From Caballeronia calidae (lineage in GTDB: Bacteria; Pseudomonadota; Gammaproteobacteria; Burkholderiales; Burkholderiaceae): a stretch of DNA of 64,000 nt. Under the pieces are notes generated by a model, which was given only the letters and a program-made list of their open reading frames with translations, did not search any database and had not been told where the DNA came from. Each line of letters opens with the position of its first letter. The stretch's first letter is position 1. A program made the translations under genes and the position numbers. The DNA is taken from contig NZ_FCOX02000013.1 of assembly GCF_900044055.2 (NCBI RefSeq), forward strand, positions 103,635-167,634, given 5' to 3'. This document shows positions 10,257 to 19,371 of the stretch, piece after piece.

Positions 10257-11099
10257 ATGAACGCTTCATCCGAAACCGCTGCAACGCCTTCCGTCGATGA
10301 CGCCGACCGCGAGCGTCGCTTCGGCGGCATCGCGCGCCTGTATGGCGCACCCGCGCTCGCTGCGTTCGAAAGGGCGCATGTCGCGGTGATCGGCATCGGC
10401 GGTGTGGGCTCGTGGGTCGCTGAAGCGCTCGCGAGAAGCGCTGTCGGCAAGCTGACGCTGATCGATCTCGATAACGTCGCCGAAAGCAACACGAACCGGC
10501 AGATCCACGCGCTCGACGGCAACTACGGCAAGGCCAAGGTCGCGGCCATGGCCGAGCGCATCAGGCTGATCGATCCCGCGTGCGACGTACGGCAGATCGA
10601 GGACTTCGTCGAGCCCGGCAATTTCGACGCGACGCTTGGCGTCGGTTTCGATTACGTGGTCGACGCAATCGACAGCGTGCGTACGAAAACCGCGCTCATC
10701 GCGTGGTGCGTGGCGCGCAAGCAGGCGCTCATCACCGTGGGCGGAGCGGGCGGGCAACTGGATCCGACGCGCATCCGCATCGACGATCTCGCGCTCACGA
10801 TTCAGGACCCGCTGTTGTCGAAGGTGCGCGGCCAGTTGCGCAAGCTGCATGGTTTTCCGCGCGGGCCGAAGGCGCGCTTCAAGGTGAGCGCGGTGTATTC
10901 GGACGAGCCTCTGATCTATCCCGAAGCGCCCGCATGCGATATCAGCGAAGGCGCGGAACACCTCGAAACCGGCGCGGGCTATTCCGGTCCGGTCGGGCTC
11001 AATTGCGCGGGCTTCGGGTCGAGCGTGTGCGTGACGGCGAGCTTCGGCTTCGCGGCGGCCGCGCATGTCTTGCGCGAACTGGCGAAACGCGCGGCGTGA
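10257..11099 (+). CDS. tcdA: tRNA threonylcarbamoyladenosine dehydratase
   Basis: E1-like ThiF-family enzyme that uses ATP to cyclise the t6A37 base of ANN-reading tRNAs to ct6A. The 280-residue protein opens with ERRFGGIARLYG, the family signature, followed by the nucleotide-binding VAVIGIGGVGSWVAEALAR and LIDLDNVAESNTNRQIHAL. The C-terminal half includes YVVDAIDSVRTKTALIAWC and the cysteine-bearing end. Also annotated as CsdL/YgdL. It converges with the CnoX-like gene on a shared terminator. Confidence 0.93.
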   Translation: MNASSETAATPSVDDADRERRFGGIARLYGAPALAAFERAHVAVIGIGGVGSWVAEALARSAVGKLTLIDLDNVAESNTNRQIHALDGNYGKAKVAAMAERIRLIDPACDVRQIEDFVEPGNFDATLGVGFDYVVDAIDSVRTKTALIAWCVARKQALITVGGAGGQLDPTRIRIDDLALTIQDPLLSKVRGQLRKLHGFPRGPKARFKVSAVYSDEPLIYPEAPACDISEGAEHLETGAGYSGPVGLNCAGFGSSVCVTASFGFAAAAHVLRELAKRAA

Positions 11100-11104
11100 A
11101 ACGA

Positions 11105-11133
11105 AAACGGCCAGCTTCGATAGCTGGCCGTTT
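11105..11133. terminator. Bidirectional terminator between tcdA and cnoX
   Basis: Perfect stem AAACGGCCAGC / GCTGGCCGTTT with a 7-base loop, flanked by A and T runs on the two sides, so it can stop both converging genes. Confidence 0.85.
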
Positions 11134-11151
11134 CTTCATCGCACTTACCGG

Positions 11152-12000
11152 TCAGTTGAGTGCCGCGCTCAGCTTGCGCCGCCATTGCGATACGAGATCC
11201 GGCTGATTCGCGGCGAGGTCGAAGACGGAAAGCATCGTCTTGCGGCCGACATCGTCCATGAACGCACGGTCGCGCACGACGATCGCAAGCAGATGCTCCA
11301 GCGCGCCCGCATAATCGCGCCCCGCGATCAATCGATTGGCGAGCGCGAAGCGCGCGTCGAGATCGTCGGGGTTCGCGTTCACCGCGCCGATCAGATCATC
11401 GGCGGGCGGCAGGTCCGCTGCGGCATCGGCGGCGTCCAGCTCCGTCTTCAACGCGTTGTAGCGCGCGTCGATGCCCTGCGTCGTCTTCGGCGAAAGCAGC
11501 TTGTCTTCTTCCTTCGCCTCGTCCATGCGGCGCTCCGCGATCAACCACTCGATCAGATCGAGGCGCGCGTCGTCATAGCCGGGATCGAGCGCGAGCGCGG
11601 CCTTGATCGTGTCGATCGCCTGTTTGCGGTGGCCCGCGGCCCACGCGTTCTGCGCGGCTTGCCGCTCGGCATCGGCGCCAGCGGGCACGAGGCGATCCAG
11701 AAATTCGCGCAACTGGCCTTCCGGCAGCACGCCGACGAACTGATCGACGGGCCGGCCATCCGCGAATGCGATGACGTGCGGAATGCTGCGTACCTGGAAA
11801 TGCGCGGCGAGCTCCTGATTCTCGTCGACGTTCACTTTCACGAGCCTCCACTTGCCAGCCGCTTCGTCTTCGAGCTTTTCGAGCATCGGGCCGAGCGTCT
11901 TGCAGGGGCCGCACCAGGGCGCCCAGAAATCGACCAGAACGGGCGCGAGCATCGACGCGTTGATGACGTCGTTCTCGAAGGTGGCGAGGGTCGTATCCAT
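11152..12000 (-). CDS. cnoX: CnoX-like thioredoxin with TPR domain
   Basis: 282 residues: an N-terminal thioredoxin fold with an intact WCGPC active site at residues 29-33 (VLVDFWAPWCGPCKTLGPML) and a TPR-like C-terminal region from about residue 115 (AAQNAWAAGHRKQAIDTIKA, ARFALANRLIAGRDYAGALE). This matches the YbbN/CnoX family, chaperones that hold and redox-protect unfolding proteins for GroEL and DnaK. The E. coli protein lacks the second cysteine; this one keeps both, so thiol-disulfide activity is expected. It lies 78 bp downstream of the pirin gene on the same strand. Confidence 0.9.
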   Translation of the reverse strand: MDTTLATFENDVINASMLAPVLVDFWAPWCGPCKTLGPMLEKLEDEAAGKWRLVKVNVDENQELAAHFQVRSIPHVIAFADGRPVDQFVGVLPEGQLREFLDRLVPAGADAERQAAQNAWAAGHRKQAIDTIKAALALDPGYDDARLDLIEWLIAERRMDEAKEEDKLLSPKTTQGIDARYNALKTELDAADAAADLPPADDLIGAVNANPDDLDARFALANRLIAGRDYAGALEHLLAIVVRDRAFMDDVGRKTMLSVFDLAANQPDLVSQWRRKLSAALN

Positions 12001-12078
12001 GCGTTTTCTCCTAATGCTTGTGGTCTATCTCGACCAGATAGGGACGATCCGCGCAACTCTCAAGCGCGGACGCACGCT

Positions 12079-12978
12079 TCATGCCTCGGGCGTGCGATTC
12101 TCGCGGCGCGGCGGCGGCAGCGGAATGAATTCCGTCTCGCCGGGCACGTGTCCCATGCGTTGCTCGCTCCATGCGGTCTTCGCGGCATCGATCTTCTCGC
12201 GCGAGCTCGACACGAAGTTCCATTCGATGAAGCGCGGGCCGTCGAGCGGCGCGCCGCCGAGCAGCATCGCGACGGCCCCGTTCGCGCTTTGCAGCTTCAC
12301 GTCGGCGCCCGGCGTGAGGACGGCCATCTGCTGCTCGGGCAAGGGCTCGCCGTCGATGGTCAGATCGCCGCTCACGAGATAGACGCCGCGTTGCTCGTGC
12401 TCCGTGTCGAGCGTGATCCCGCTGCCGGCCGCGAACTGCGCGGCGACGTAGAGGGTCGGCGAGAACGTGCGCGTCGGTGCCTTGGCGCCGAATGCCGTGC
12501 CCGCGATCACGCGCAAGGTCACGCCGTCGCGCTCGATCTGCGGCAAGGCGGCTGCCGCGTGATGCTCGAACGCCGGCTCGATGTCCTCGCTCGCCACCGG
12601 CAGCGCGACCCACGTCTGGATGCCGTGCATCGCCTGGCCGGAGGCGCGCTCTTCATCGGGCGTGCGCTCCGAATGGACGATGCCGCGGCCGGCGGTCATC
12701 CAGTTGACGTCGCCGGGAACGATCTTCTGCACCGAGCCGACGCTGTCGCGATGCATGATCGCGCCTTCGAACAGATACGTGACCGTCGCGAGCCCGATAT
12801 GCGGATGCGGGCGCACGTCGAGTCCCTTGCCGGGCACGAGCGTTGCGGGACCGATGTGGTCGAAAAAAATGAAGGGTCCGACGGTGCGCGCCGCGAGTGC
12901 GGGTAACACCCGCCGCACCATGAGTCCGCCGACGTCATGTTGGTGAGGCTTGAGGAGGTCGCGGATCGTCGAGGGCAT
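12079..12978 (-). CDS. Pirin family protein
   Basis: 299-residue bicupin. The N-terminal cupin keeps the metal-binding pattern of pirins: DVRPHPHIGLATVTYLFEG supplies the histidines, HRDSVGSVQKIVPGDVNWMT and AGRGIVHSERTP follow, and a typical pirin C-terminal domain ends MGHVPGETEFIPLPPP. Some family members oxidise quercetin and others act in regulation or stress; the sequence does not say which applies. Directly upstream of the thioredoxin gene on the same strand. Confidence 0.9.
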   Translation of the reverse strand: MPSTIRDLLKPHQHDVGGLMVRRVLPALAARTVGPFIFFDHIGPATLVPGKGLDVRPHPHIGLATVTYLFEGAIMHRDSVGSVQKIVPGDVNWMTAGRGIVHSERTPDEERASGQAMHGIQTWVALPVASEDIEPAFEHHAAAALPQIERDGVTLRVIAGTAFGAKAPTRTFSPTLYVAAQFAAGSGITLDTEHEQRGVYLVSGDLTIDGEPLPEQQMAVLTPGADVKLQSANGAVAMLLGGAPLDGPRFIEWNFVSSSREKIDAAKTAWSEQRMGHVPGETEFIPLPPPRRENRTPEA

Positions 12979-13156
12979 GGCGGGTTCCGTAGGGAAGATC
13001 GGCGCCGGAATGGCGCGCGTGGATCCGTCGATTCTACCGGCCGATGCCGTGCGCCGCAGACCTCCCGCCGCCCCGGCCCTCGTTTTTTACGTCGCCGCGC
13101 GAATTGGGATGCGCGGCGCTCCGCACAACCTTCGCAACCTTGATAGGAGTTTGAAA

Positions 13157-13426
13157 ATGAGCAAGAACAAGCTGTTGATCGCCATCACCGCCGGCCTTTT
13201 CACCGCCACCGCCGCGACGGGCGCGTTCGCGCAAACTTCGTCGGGCAACTCGTCGGCGGCGATGGGCAACGATACTGCCGCGGCGACCTCGGACAATTCA
13301 GCCGGCACCACGACGACCAAGAAGCACAAGACGCACAAGCATACGGCGCATCCTTCCGCGGGCAAGAAGACGCCGGACGTGGAAACGGGCAACAACCCGG
13401 CGGCCGAATCGGGACAGAGCAAGTAA
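13157..13426 (+). CDS. Small secreted Lys/His/Thr-rich protein
   Basis: 89 residues with an AGGAG site (13145-13149) before the ATG. The N-terminus is a clear Sec signal peptide, KLLIAITAGLFTATAATG, with cleavage likely after AFA (about residue 24). The mature part is low complexity: Ser/Ala/Asn/Thr-rich, then KKHKTHKHTAHPSAGKK, then an acidic tail, with no cysteine or obvious fold. I recognise no function. Similar small low-complexity exported proteins are common in Burkholderiaceae. A good intrinsic terminator follows, so it is probably a single-gene transcript. Confidence 0.75.
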   Translation: MSKNKLLIAITAGLFTATAATGAFAQTSSGNSSAAMGNDTAAATSDNSAGTTTTKKHKTHKHTAHPSAGKKTPDVETGNNPAAESGQSK

Positions 13427-13450
13427 GCGCGGCGGTTTTCCGGCAAGACG

Positions 13451-13485
13451 CGCTCGCGTCGTTGGAACGGCGCGGGCGTTTTTTT
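13451..13485 (+). terminator. Terminator after the small secreted protein
   Basis: CGCTCGCGTCG pairs with CGGCGCGGGCG over 11 bp including two G-U pairs, 6-base loop, followed directly by seven T residues. Confidence 0.8.
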
Positions 13486-13598
13486 GCGTCGGGCTTCATG
13501 CGGCGCATTCGTGCGGCACAGCATTTGACAAGCCTGCCGCACCGCCCTCCGCTACACTTTCCGACTCGCCAACAACGTGCATGAGAAGGGGAAGGGCG

Positions 13599-14480
13599 AT
13601 GTCGCCAAAGGACTTGCTGATCGCAACCGTGGTCATCTTCGCGTGGGGCGTGAATTTCGTCGTCATCAAGCTGGGGCTGCATGGCGTCCCGCCGATGCTG
13701 CTCGGCGCGCTGCGCTTCGCGCTCGCCGCGCTGCCGGCCATTTTCGTGAAGCGCCCGCAAATCCCGATGCGCTGGCTCTTCGCCTACGGCCTCACCATTT
13801 CGCTCGGGCAGTTCGCGCTGCTCTTCTACGGCATGTATGTCGGCATGCCGGCCGGTCTTGCGTCGCTCGTGCTGCAGGCGCAGGCGTTCTTCACGCTCGT
13901 CTTCGCGTCGATGATCCTCGGCGAGCGCATTCGCGCGGCGAATGTCGCCGGGCTCGTGATCGCGGCGGCGGGACTCGCGCTGATCGGCGTGCGCGGCGGC
14001 CAGGCAATGACCATCACCGGTTTTCTCTTCACGCTCGCGGCCTCCGCGATGTGGGCGCTCGGCAATGTCGTCACGAAGCGCATGGGCAAGGTGGATCTGC
14101 TTTCGCTCGTCGTCTGGGGCAGCCTGATTCCGCCGCTGCCGTTCCTCGCGCTGTCGCTGATCTTCGAAGGCCCGGCGCGCATCCAAGCGAGTCTCGCCAA
14201 TATTCCGCTCGTGTCGGTGTTCGCGATTCTCTATCTCTCGTTCGTCGCGACGATCGTCGGCTACAGCTTGTGGGGGAAGTTGCTCGCGCGCTATCCGGCG
14301 GGGAGCGTCGCGCCGTTTTCGCTGCTCGTCCCGGTGATCGGGCTCGCGTCGGCGGCGGCGTTTCTCCGCGAGGGACTGAGCGCCGCGCAGGTGGCGGGCG
14401 CGGCGCTCGTGATGGCGGGACTCGTGGTCAACGTGTTCGGCGGACGGCTCGTGCGGCATATTCTGCCGACGACGCGCTGA
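13599..14480 (+). CDS. EamA family (DMT) transporter
   Basis: 293-residue inner-membrane protein with two EamA repeats and about ten hydrophobic segments. It opens with DLLIATVVIFAWGVNFVVIK and has a second-repeat start at FTLAASAMWALGNVVTKRM. The ATG at 13599 was chosen because GGGGAAGGG lies just before it; a slightly longer frame starts at 13581. The best resemblance is to the amino-acid-metabolite exporters of the YdeD/EamA type, but the substrate is not evident. Converges with amiC, 19 bp between the stops. Confidence 0.85.
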   Translation: MSPKDLLIATVVIFAWGVNFVVIKLGLHGVPPMLLGALRFALAALPAIFVKRPQIPMRWLFAYGLTISLGQFALLFYGMYVGMPAGLASLVLQAQAFFTLVFASMILGERIRAANVAGLVIAAAGLALIGVRGGQAMTITGFLFTLAASAMWALGNVVTKRMGKVDLLSLVVWGSLIPPLPFLALSLIFEGPARIQASLANIPLVSVFAILYLSFVATIVGYSLWGKLLARYPAGSVAPFSLLVPVIGLASAAAFLREGLSAAQVAGAALVMAGLVVNVFGGRLVRHILPTTR

Positions 14481-14499
14481 AACGTTCCCGTCCGCTTTC

Positions 14500-16020
14500 T
14501 TACGTCATGCGGCTCTTCGCGAGCGGCGGGTTCGCCGCGAAGTAGCGCTTGATGCCCTTCATGATCGCGTTGGCCATCTTGTCGCGATAGGCGTCGTCGT
14601 TCAGGCGCGCTTCCTCTTCCGGGTTGCTGATGAACGCGGTCTCGACCAGGATCGACGGAATGTCCGGCGCCTTCAGCACGGCGAAGCCCGCCTGCTCGAC
14701 CGAACCCTTGTGCAGCTTGTTGATGCCGCCGATCTCGTTCAGCACGAAGCTGCCGTAGCGCATCGAATCGCGGATCTGAGCGGTCGTCGACATGTCGAAG
14801 AGCGCGCGATTCACGCTCGCGTCCTGCGACTTCACGTTGATGCCGCCGACCTGATCCGACGAGTTCTCCTTGGCCGCCATCCAGCGCGCGGCCGCGCTCG
14901 ACGCGCCATGCTCCGACAGCGCGAACACCGACGAGCCGCGCGCGTCGGGCGAGGTGAACGCATCCGCGTGAATCGACACGAACAGGTCTGCCGAGACGCG
15001 CTGCGCCTTCTGCACGCGCACGTTGAGCGGCACGAAGAAGTCGGCGTCGCGCGTCATCATCGCGCGCATGTTGGGCTGGGCGTCGATCTTCGCGCGCAGC
15101 TTCTTCGCGATGTCGAGCGCGACGTGCTTCTCGTACGTGCCCTGGCCGCCGATCGCGCCGGGATCCTCGCCGCCGTGACCCGGATCGATCGCGACGGTGA
15201 GCAGGCGCGTCGTGCCGGCCTGCTTGGGCGTGGAGAAGGTGTACTGGTCGTCGTCGTCCTTCTTCACGATGACCGGCGGCGCGGGCGGGACGTGCGGCTT
15301 CGCGGCGGGCTTCGCAACGGGTGCGGACGGCGCTGACGGTGCCACTTGGACCGGCGCATCGTTCTGCGCGTACTTCTGGAAGAACTCGTCGGTGGAATCG
15401 GACGTCGTCGGCTTTTGCGCGGTCGTCGGTCCGGAGAGCGTCGCGGGTGGCGGCGCGGACGGATTCGGATTCGCGCGATCGAGCGCTTCCTGCTTGCGCT
15501 CGGTCTGCGCGAGCAGCTCCATCAGCGGATCGGGCGCGACGGCCGGATACAGATCGAACACGAGCCGGTACTTGTAGCTGCCGATGGGCCCGAGCGTGAA
15601 CACCTGCGGCTTCACCGAGCCTTTCAGGTCGAACACCATGCGCACGACGTGCGGCTGATATTGCCCGATGCGTACCGACTGAATCTGCGGATCGTTCGGC
15701 GCGATCTTCGAGACGAGATCGCGCAGCGCCTGATCGAGGTCGATGCCGGAGAGATCGACGACGAGCCGGTCCGGTCCCTGCAGCGTCTGGTTGCTGTTCT
15801 GAAGCGGCTGATCCGATTCGATCGTCACGCGCGTGTAATCGCGTGCGGGCCATACGCGCACCCCGAGCACGCTGGCCGCATGCGCGAGCTTCGGCCCGGC
15901 GAGCGCGAGCACGAGCGTCGAAGCGCCGGCGCGAAGCACCTGGCGGCGGCGCCAGTTGTGCGGCGCGGTGGCGCTCGCTTCAATCGACGCAAATGGCTTG
16001 ATCAACATCTTTCGAGACAT
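14500..16020 (-). CDS. amiC: N-acetylmuramoyl-L-alanine amidase with AMIN domain
   Basis: Periplasmic zinc amidase that splits septal peptidoglycan during cell separation. The 506-residue protein has a Tat-type signal (RRRQVLRAGASTLVLALAG, cleavage near AHA at 48), an AMIN domain at about 52-150, a Pro/Ala-rich linker, and an Amidase_3 domain with VAIDPGHGGEDPGAIG, TYEKHVALDIAKKLR, DLFVSIHADAF and ILVETAFISN, which supply the zinc ligands and catalytic glutamate. The start MSRKM lies inside the 3' end of tsaE (19-bp overlap), so the two are probably translated together. The longer frame upstream is tsaE read in another frame. Confidence 0.93.
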   Translation of the reverse strand: MSRKMLIKPFASIEASATAPHNWRRRQVLRAGASTLVLALAGPKLAHAASVLGVRVWPARDYTRVTIESDQPLQNSNQTLQGPDRLVVDLSGIDLDQALRDLVSKIAPNDPQIQSVRIGQYQPHVVRMVFDLKGSVKPQVFTLGPIGSYKYRLVFDLYPAVAPDPLMELLAQTERKQEALDRANPNPSAPPPATLSGPTTAQKPTTSDSTDEFFQKYAQNDAPVQVAPSAPSAPVAKPAAKPHVPPAPPVIVKKDDDDQYTFSTPKQAGTTRLLTVAIDPGHGGEDPGAIGGQGTYEKHVALDIAKKLRAKIDAQPNMRAMMTRDADFFVPLNVRVQKAQRVSADLFVSIHADAFTSPDARGSSVFALSEHGASSAAARWMAAKENSSDQVGGINVKSQDASVNRALFDMSTTAQIRDSMRYGSFVLNEIGGINKLHKGSVEQAGFAVLKAPDIPSILVETAFISNPEEEARLNDDAYRDKMANAIMKGIKRYFAANPPLAKSRMT

Positions 16021-16580
16021 GACTTTCCTGTTTCGCTGAACGCCCGCGCGGTCAGGACGCGGCCTTCTTCTTCGTTCGAATCGCCCGGCGAGCCGTGCTC
16101 GTTCGGCAGCGATAGCTGGAACACGAGGTCGGGCACGCCGAGCAGGCCGCCCGCCTGTTGCGGCCACTCGACGAGGCACACCGCGCCCGCATCGAAGTAT
16201 TCGCGGAAGCCGGCATCGGCCCATTCGGCCGGATCGGCGAAGCGATAGAGATCGAAGTGGTAAACGTCGAGCGGACCGCTTTCGATGACGAGCGAGTACG
16301 GCTCGACGAGTGTGTAAGTCGGGCTCTTCACGCGGCCTTCGTGGCCGAGCGCGCGCAGCGTGGCGCGCACGAGCGTGGTCTTGCCCGCGCCGAGATCTCC
16401 GATCAACTGGACTTGCAGACCGTGAAATCGTTCAGATGAAGTGTGTTTCCGGGTTGCGTCGATGGCAAGCGCGAAGCGATTTCCGAAGGCGAGCGTCGCG
16501 GCTTCGTCGCGCAGGTCGAAGCGGCGTTCGAGAAGCGCGGGGGGGGAGTCTTGCGTCGTTCGTGCGGGGCTTTCGGGCAT
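16002..16580 (-). CDS. tsaE: tRNA t6A biosynthesis ATPase TsaE
   Basis: 192-residue P-loop ATPase that works with TsaB-TsaD to make t6A37 in tRNA. Walker A GDLGAGKTTLVRATL; RVKSPTYTLVEPY; a conserved LDVYHFDLYRFADPAEWAD block; CLVEWPQ. The N-terminal extension of about 50 residues before the P-loop region is usual in this family. The ATG at 16580 leaves 18 bp to the divergent queG start; an upstream ATG at 16619 would overlap queG and was not chosen. It precedes amiC with a 19-bp overlap. Confidence 0.93.
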   Translation of the reverse strand: MPESPARTTQDSPPALLERRFDLRDEAATLAFGNRFALAIDATRKHTSSERFHGLQVQLIGDLGAGKTTLVRATLRALGHEGRVKSPTYTLVEPYSLVIESGPLDVYHFDLYRFADPAEWADAGFREYFDAGAVCLVEWPQQAGGLLGVPDLVFQLSLPNEHGSPGDSNEEEGRVLTARAFSETGKSCLERC

Positions 16581-16598
16581 TGCTCGTAAAATGTCGTG

Positions 16599-17840
16599 AT
16601 GAACCGATTGCCGGAACATTCCGTTGAAATCACGACCGCGTCCAGCGACGCCGCCGCTGAGTCCGTCTCAGAGTCTCGCGTCATCGAACTCGATGAAAAC
16701 GCGCTGGCGGAGCTCGCGCAACGCATCAAGGTGTGGGGGCGCGAGCTGGGGTTCGGTGCGGTCGGCATCAGCGATATCGACCTGACGGATGCCGAGAAAG
16801 GCCTGAATGACTGGCTCGAAGCAGGCTATCACGGCGAAATGGATTATATGGCGAAACATGGGATGAAACGCGCAAGACCGGCCGAGCTTGTGGCCGGAAC
16901 GCGACGCGTCATCACCGCGCGCATGGCCTATCTGCCCGCAGCGACGCTCGCGAAAAAGGGCGATGAAAGTGTCGCGACAGCCGATGGTCAGAAGAACGAC
17001 TGGCGCGCGATCGAATGGAAGCGGCTCGCGAAGCCGGAGCAGGCGACGGTATCCATCTACGCGCGCGGCCGCGATTATCACAAGGTCATGCGCAATCGTC
17101 TGCAGCAATTGGCCGAGCGCATCGAAAAGGCAATCGGGCCGTTCGGGCATCGCGCATTCACGGATTCCGCGCCCGTTCTCGAAGTCGCGCTCGCGCAGAA
17201 GGCGGGCAACGGCTGGCGCGGCAAGCACACCTTGCTGCTCGACCGCGACGCCGGTTCGCTCTTCTTCCTCGGCGAAATATTCGTCGATGTGCCCCTGCCC
17301 GTCGATCCGTATCCCGAGCACGAAGGCGCGCATTGCGGGCAGTGCACGCGCTGCATCGGCGCGTGTCCGACGGGAGCGATCGTCGCGCCGTATCGGGTCG
17401 ATGCGCGGCGCTGCATCTCGTATCTGACGATCGAACTGCACGGCAGCATTCCCGAGGACATGCGTCCGCTGATCGGCAATCGTGTGTACGGCTGCGACGA
17501 TTGCCAGCTCGTCTGTCCGTGGAACAAGTTCGCGCAGGCCGCGCCCGTCGCGGATTTCGACGTGCGGCACGGGCTCGATCGCGCGACGCTCGTCGAGCTG
17601 TTCGCGTGGAGCGCAGAGGATTTCGACACGCGCATGCAGGGCAGCGCGATCCGCCGCATCGGCCACGAGCGATGGCTGCGCAATATCGCGGTCGCGATGG
17701 GCAATGCGTTGCGTTCTGCTGAGCTGGATGCGAGCGAACGCGAGGTGATCGTCGAAGCCTTGGAAGCGCGCGCAGGCGACGCGTCCGCGCTGGTTCGCGA
17801 GCACGTGCAATGGGCGCTCGCGCAACGGAGTCAGACATGA
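16599..17840 (+). CDS. queG: Epoxyqueuosine reductase
   Basis: Cobalamin and [4Fe-4S] enzyme catalysing the last step of queuosine tRNA modification, epoxyqueuosine to queuosine. The 413-residue protein has the catalytic region around FGHRAFTDSAPVLEVALA and two ferredoxin-type clusters, CGQCTRCIGACPTGAI and CDDCQLVCPWNKF, with a cysteine at RRCISYLT between. Upstream of CGQC are WRGKHTLLLDRDAGSLFFLG and GEIFVD. It starts 18 bp from the divergent tsaE, so the promoters must overlap the genes. The stop overlaps the ogt start (ATGA). An unusually long N-terminus of about 45 residues is present. Confidence 0.95.
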   Translation: MNRLPEHSVEITTASSDAAAESVSESRVIELDENALAELAQRIKVWGRELGFGAVGISDIDLTDAEKGLNDWLEAGYHGEMDYMAKHGMKRARPAELVAGTRRVITARMAYLPAATLAKKGDESVATADGQKNDWRAIEWKRLAKPEQATVSIYARGRDYHKVMRNRLQQLAERIEKAIGPFGHRAFTDSAPVLEVALAQKAGNGWRGKHTLLLDRDAGSLFFLGEIFVDVPLPVDPYPEHEGAHCGQCTRCIGACPTGAIVAPYRVDARRCISYLTIELHGSIPEDMRPLIGNRVYGCDDCQLVCPWNKFAQAAPVADFDVRHGLDRATLVELFAWSAEDFDTRMQGSAIRRIGHERWLRNIAVAMGNALRSAELDASEREVIVEALEARAGDASALVREHVQWALAQRSQT

Positions 17841-18313
17841 ACGCATTCGATGCCGTCATCGACGCGCCGTTCGGCAAGGTCGGCATTCGCACCGACGCGC
17901 AGTCCGTGCGCGAGATCGTGTACTTGCCCGGCGATACGCCGGACATCGAGCCGGAGAATGCGCTGGCGATAGAGGCCGCCGCGCAGATCCGCGAATACTT
18001 CGAAACGCCGTCGATGCGCTTCGATCTGCCGCTCGCGATCCGCGGCACGGCGTTTCAGCAGCGCGTGTGGCAGGGTATCAGCGGCATCGCGCCGGGAAGT
18101 GTGTGGACCTACGGCCAGCTCGCACGCGAGATCGGCAGCGTGCCGCGCGCGGTGGGACAGGCGTGCGGCTCCAATCCGCTGCCGATCGTGATACCGTGCC
18201 ACCGGGTAGTGGCATCGGGCGGGATCGGCGGCTTCGCGCATCATCCCGGCGAGGGTTTTTATCGCAACGTGAAGCGCTGGCTGCTGGCGCACGAAGGTGT
18301 ATCGATCGCATGA
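17837..18313 (+). CDS. ogt: Methylated-DNA-protein cysteine methyltransferase
   Basis: Suicide repair protein moving the methyl group of O6-methylguanine to its own cysteine. The 158-residue product has the C-terminal domain with GTAFQQRVWQGISGI, SVPRAVGQACGSNPLPI and the active-site IPCHRVVASGGIGGF. The start overlaps the queG stop (ATGA) and the stop overlaps the xerD start (ATGA), so queG-ogt-xerD form a tightly coupled operon. No Ada regulatory domain is present, so this is the Ogt type. Confidence 0.94.
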   Translation: MNAFDAVIDAPFGKVGIRTDAQSVREIVYLPGDTPDIEPENALAIEAAAQIREYFETPSMRFDLPLAIRGTAFQQRVWQGISGIAPGSVWTYGQLAREIGSVPRAVGQACGSNPLPIVIPCHRVVASGGIGGFAHHPGEGFYRNVKRWLLAHEGVSIA

Positions 18314-19239
18314 CGAGCGCAACGACCGAACAAATAGAAACGCCGGGGCTCGCCGCGAGCCAGGACTCCATCGATCTCTTTTGCGACGCGCTCTGGCTTG
18401 AGCACGGGCTCGCGAAGAATTCCCTCGAAGCGTACCGGCGCGACCTGAAGCTCTTCGCGGAATGGCTGGGCAAGACGCGCGGCGCGCCGCTCGACGCCGC
18501 CGGCGAAGCCGACATGAACGGCTACATGGCCGCGCGCCGCGGCGACAAGGCGACCTCCGCGAACCGGCGCCTGTCGGTGTTTCGACGCTACTACGCGTGG
18601 GCCCTGCGCGAGCACCGCACGACCGCCGACCCGACGCTCAAGCTGCGCTCCGCGAAGCAGCCGCCGCGCTTTCCGTCGACGCTCAACGAGGCGCAAGTCG
18701 AAGCGCTGCTCGGCGCGCCCGATATCGAAACGCCGCTCGGCCTGCGCGACCGCACGATGCTCGAGCTGATGTACGCGAGCGGCCTGCGCGTGACCGAGCT
18801 CGTCACGCTGAAGACAGTCGAGCTCGGCCTGAACGAAGGCGTCGTGCGCGTGATGGGCAAGGGCTCGAAAGAACGCCTGATTCCGTTCGGCGAGACGGCG
18901 CACGACTGGCTCGAACGCTATCTGCGCAACTCGCGCCCGGCGCTGCTCGGCCCGCGCTCCGCCGATGCGCTCTTCGTCACCGCGCGCGGCGAAGGCATGA
19001 CGCGCCAGCAGTTCTGGAACATCATCAAGCGCCACGCGATGAACGGCGGCGTGCACGCACCGCTTTCGCCGCATACGCTGCGCCACGCGTTCGCGACACA
19101 TCTGCTCAATCACGGCGCCGACCTGCGCGTCGTGCAACTGCTGCTCGGACACTCGGACATCTCGACGACGCAGATCTACACGCACGTCGCGCGCGAGCGC
19201 CTTCACAAGCTGCATCGCGAGCATCATCCGCGCGGCTAG
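18310..19239 (+). CDS. xerD: Tyrosine recombinase XerD
   Basis: Site-specific recombinase that with XerC resolves chromosome dimers at dif. The 309-residue protein has the SAM-like N-terminal domain (SIDLFCDALWLEHGLAKNSL) and a catalytic domain with the family residues: GLRVTELVTL (Arg), GKGSKERLIPF (Lys), SPHTLRHAFATHLLNHG (His-x-x-Arg), LLGHSDISTTQIYTHV (His and nucleophile Tyr). It is housekeeping XerD rather than a phage integrase: full similarity and a coupled operon place between ogt and ybaK. The start overlaps the ogt stop. Confidence 0.95.
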   Translation: MTSATTEQIETPGLAASQDSIDLFCDALWLEHGLAKNSLEAYRRDLKLFAEWLGKTRGAPLDAAGEADMNGYMAARRGDKATSANRRLSVFRRYYAWALREHRTTADPTLKLRSAKQPPRFPSTLNEAQVEALLGAPDIETPLGLRDRTMLELMYASGLRVTELVTLKTVELGLNEGVVRVMGKGSKERLIPFGETAHDWLERYLRNSRPALLGPRSADALFVTARGEGMTRQQFWNIIKRHAMNGGVHAPLSPHTLRHAFATHLLNHGADLRVVQLLLGHSDISTTQIYTHVARERLHKLHREHHPRG

Positions 19240-19371
19240 CGCTTCGGCTTTTTCGCGCCGCGCACCAATCAGCACGCGATGTTGCGAACGATCGTGCCAC
19301 CGCGGCGCGCCCTTGAACACTCGGCCGAATGGCCGATGGTGAGGCGCAGGGCGCGCCGCTACAATGCGTCC

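Noticed and set aside
11065..12906. A 613-codon plus-strand frame across the thioredoxin and pirin genes
   Set aside because: Shadow of two real minus-strand genes; composition is typical of antisense translation.
18310..19239. Tyrosine recombinase as a sign of prophage
   Set aside because: It is XerD by sequence and is translationally coupled to ogt and queG, a housekeeping context.
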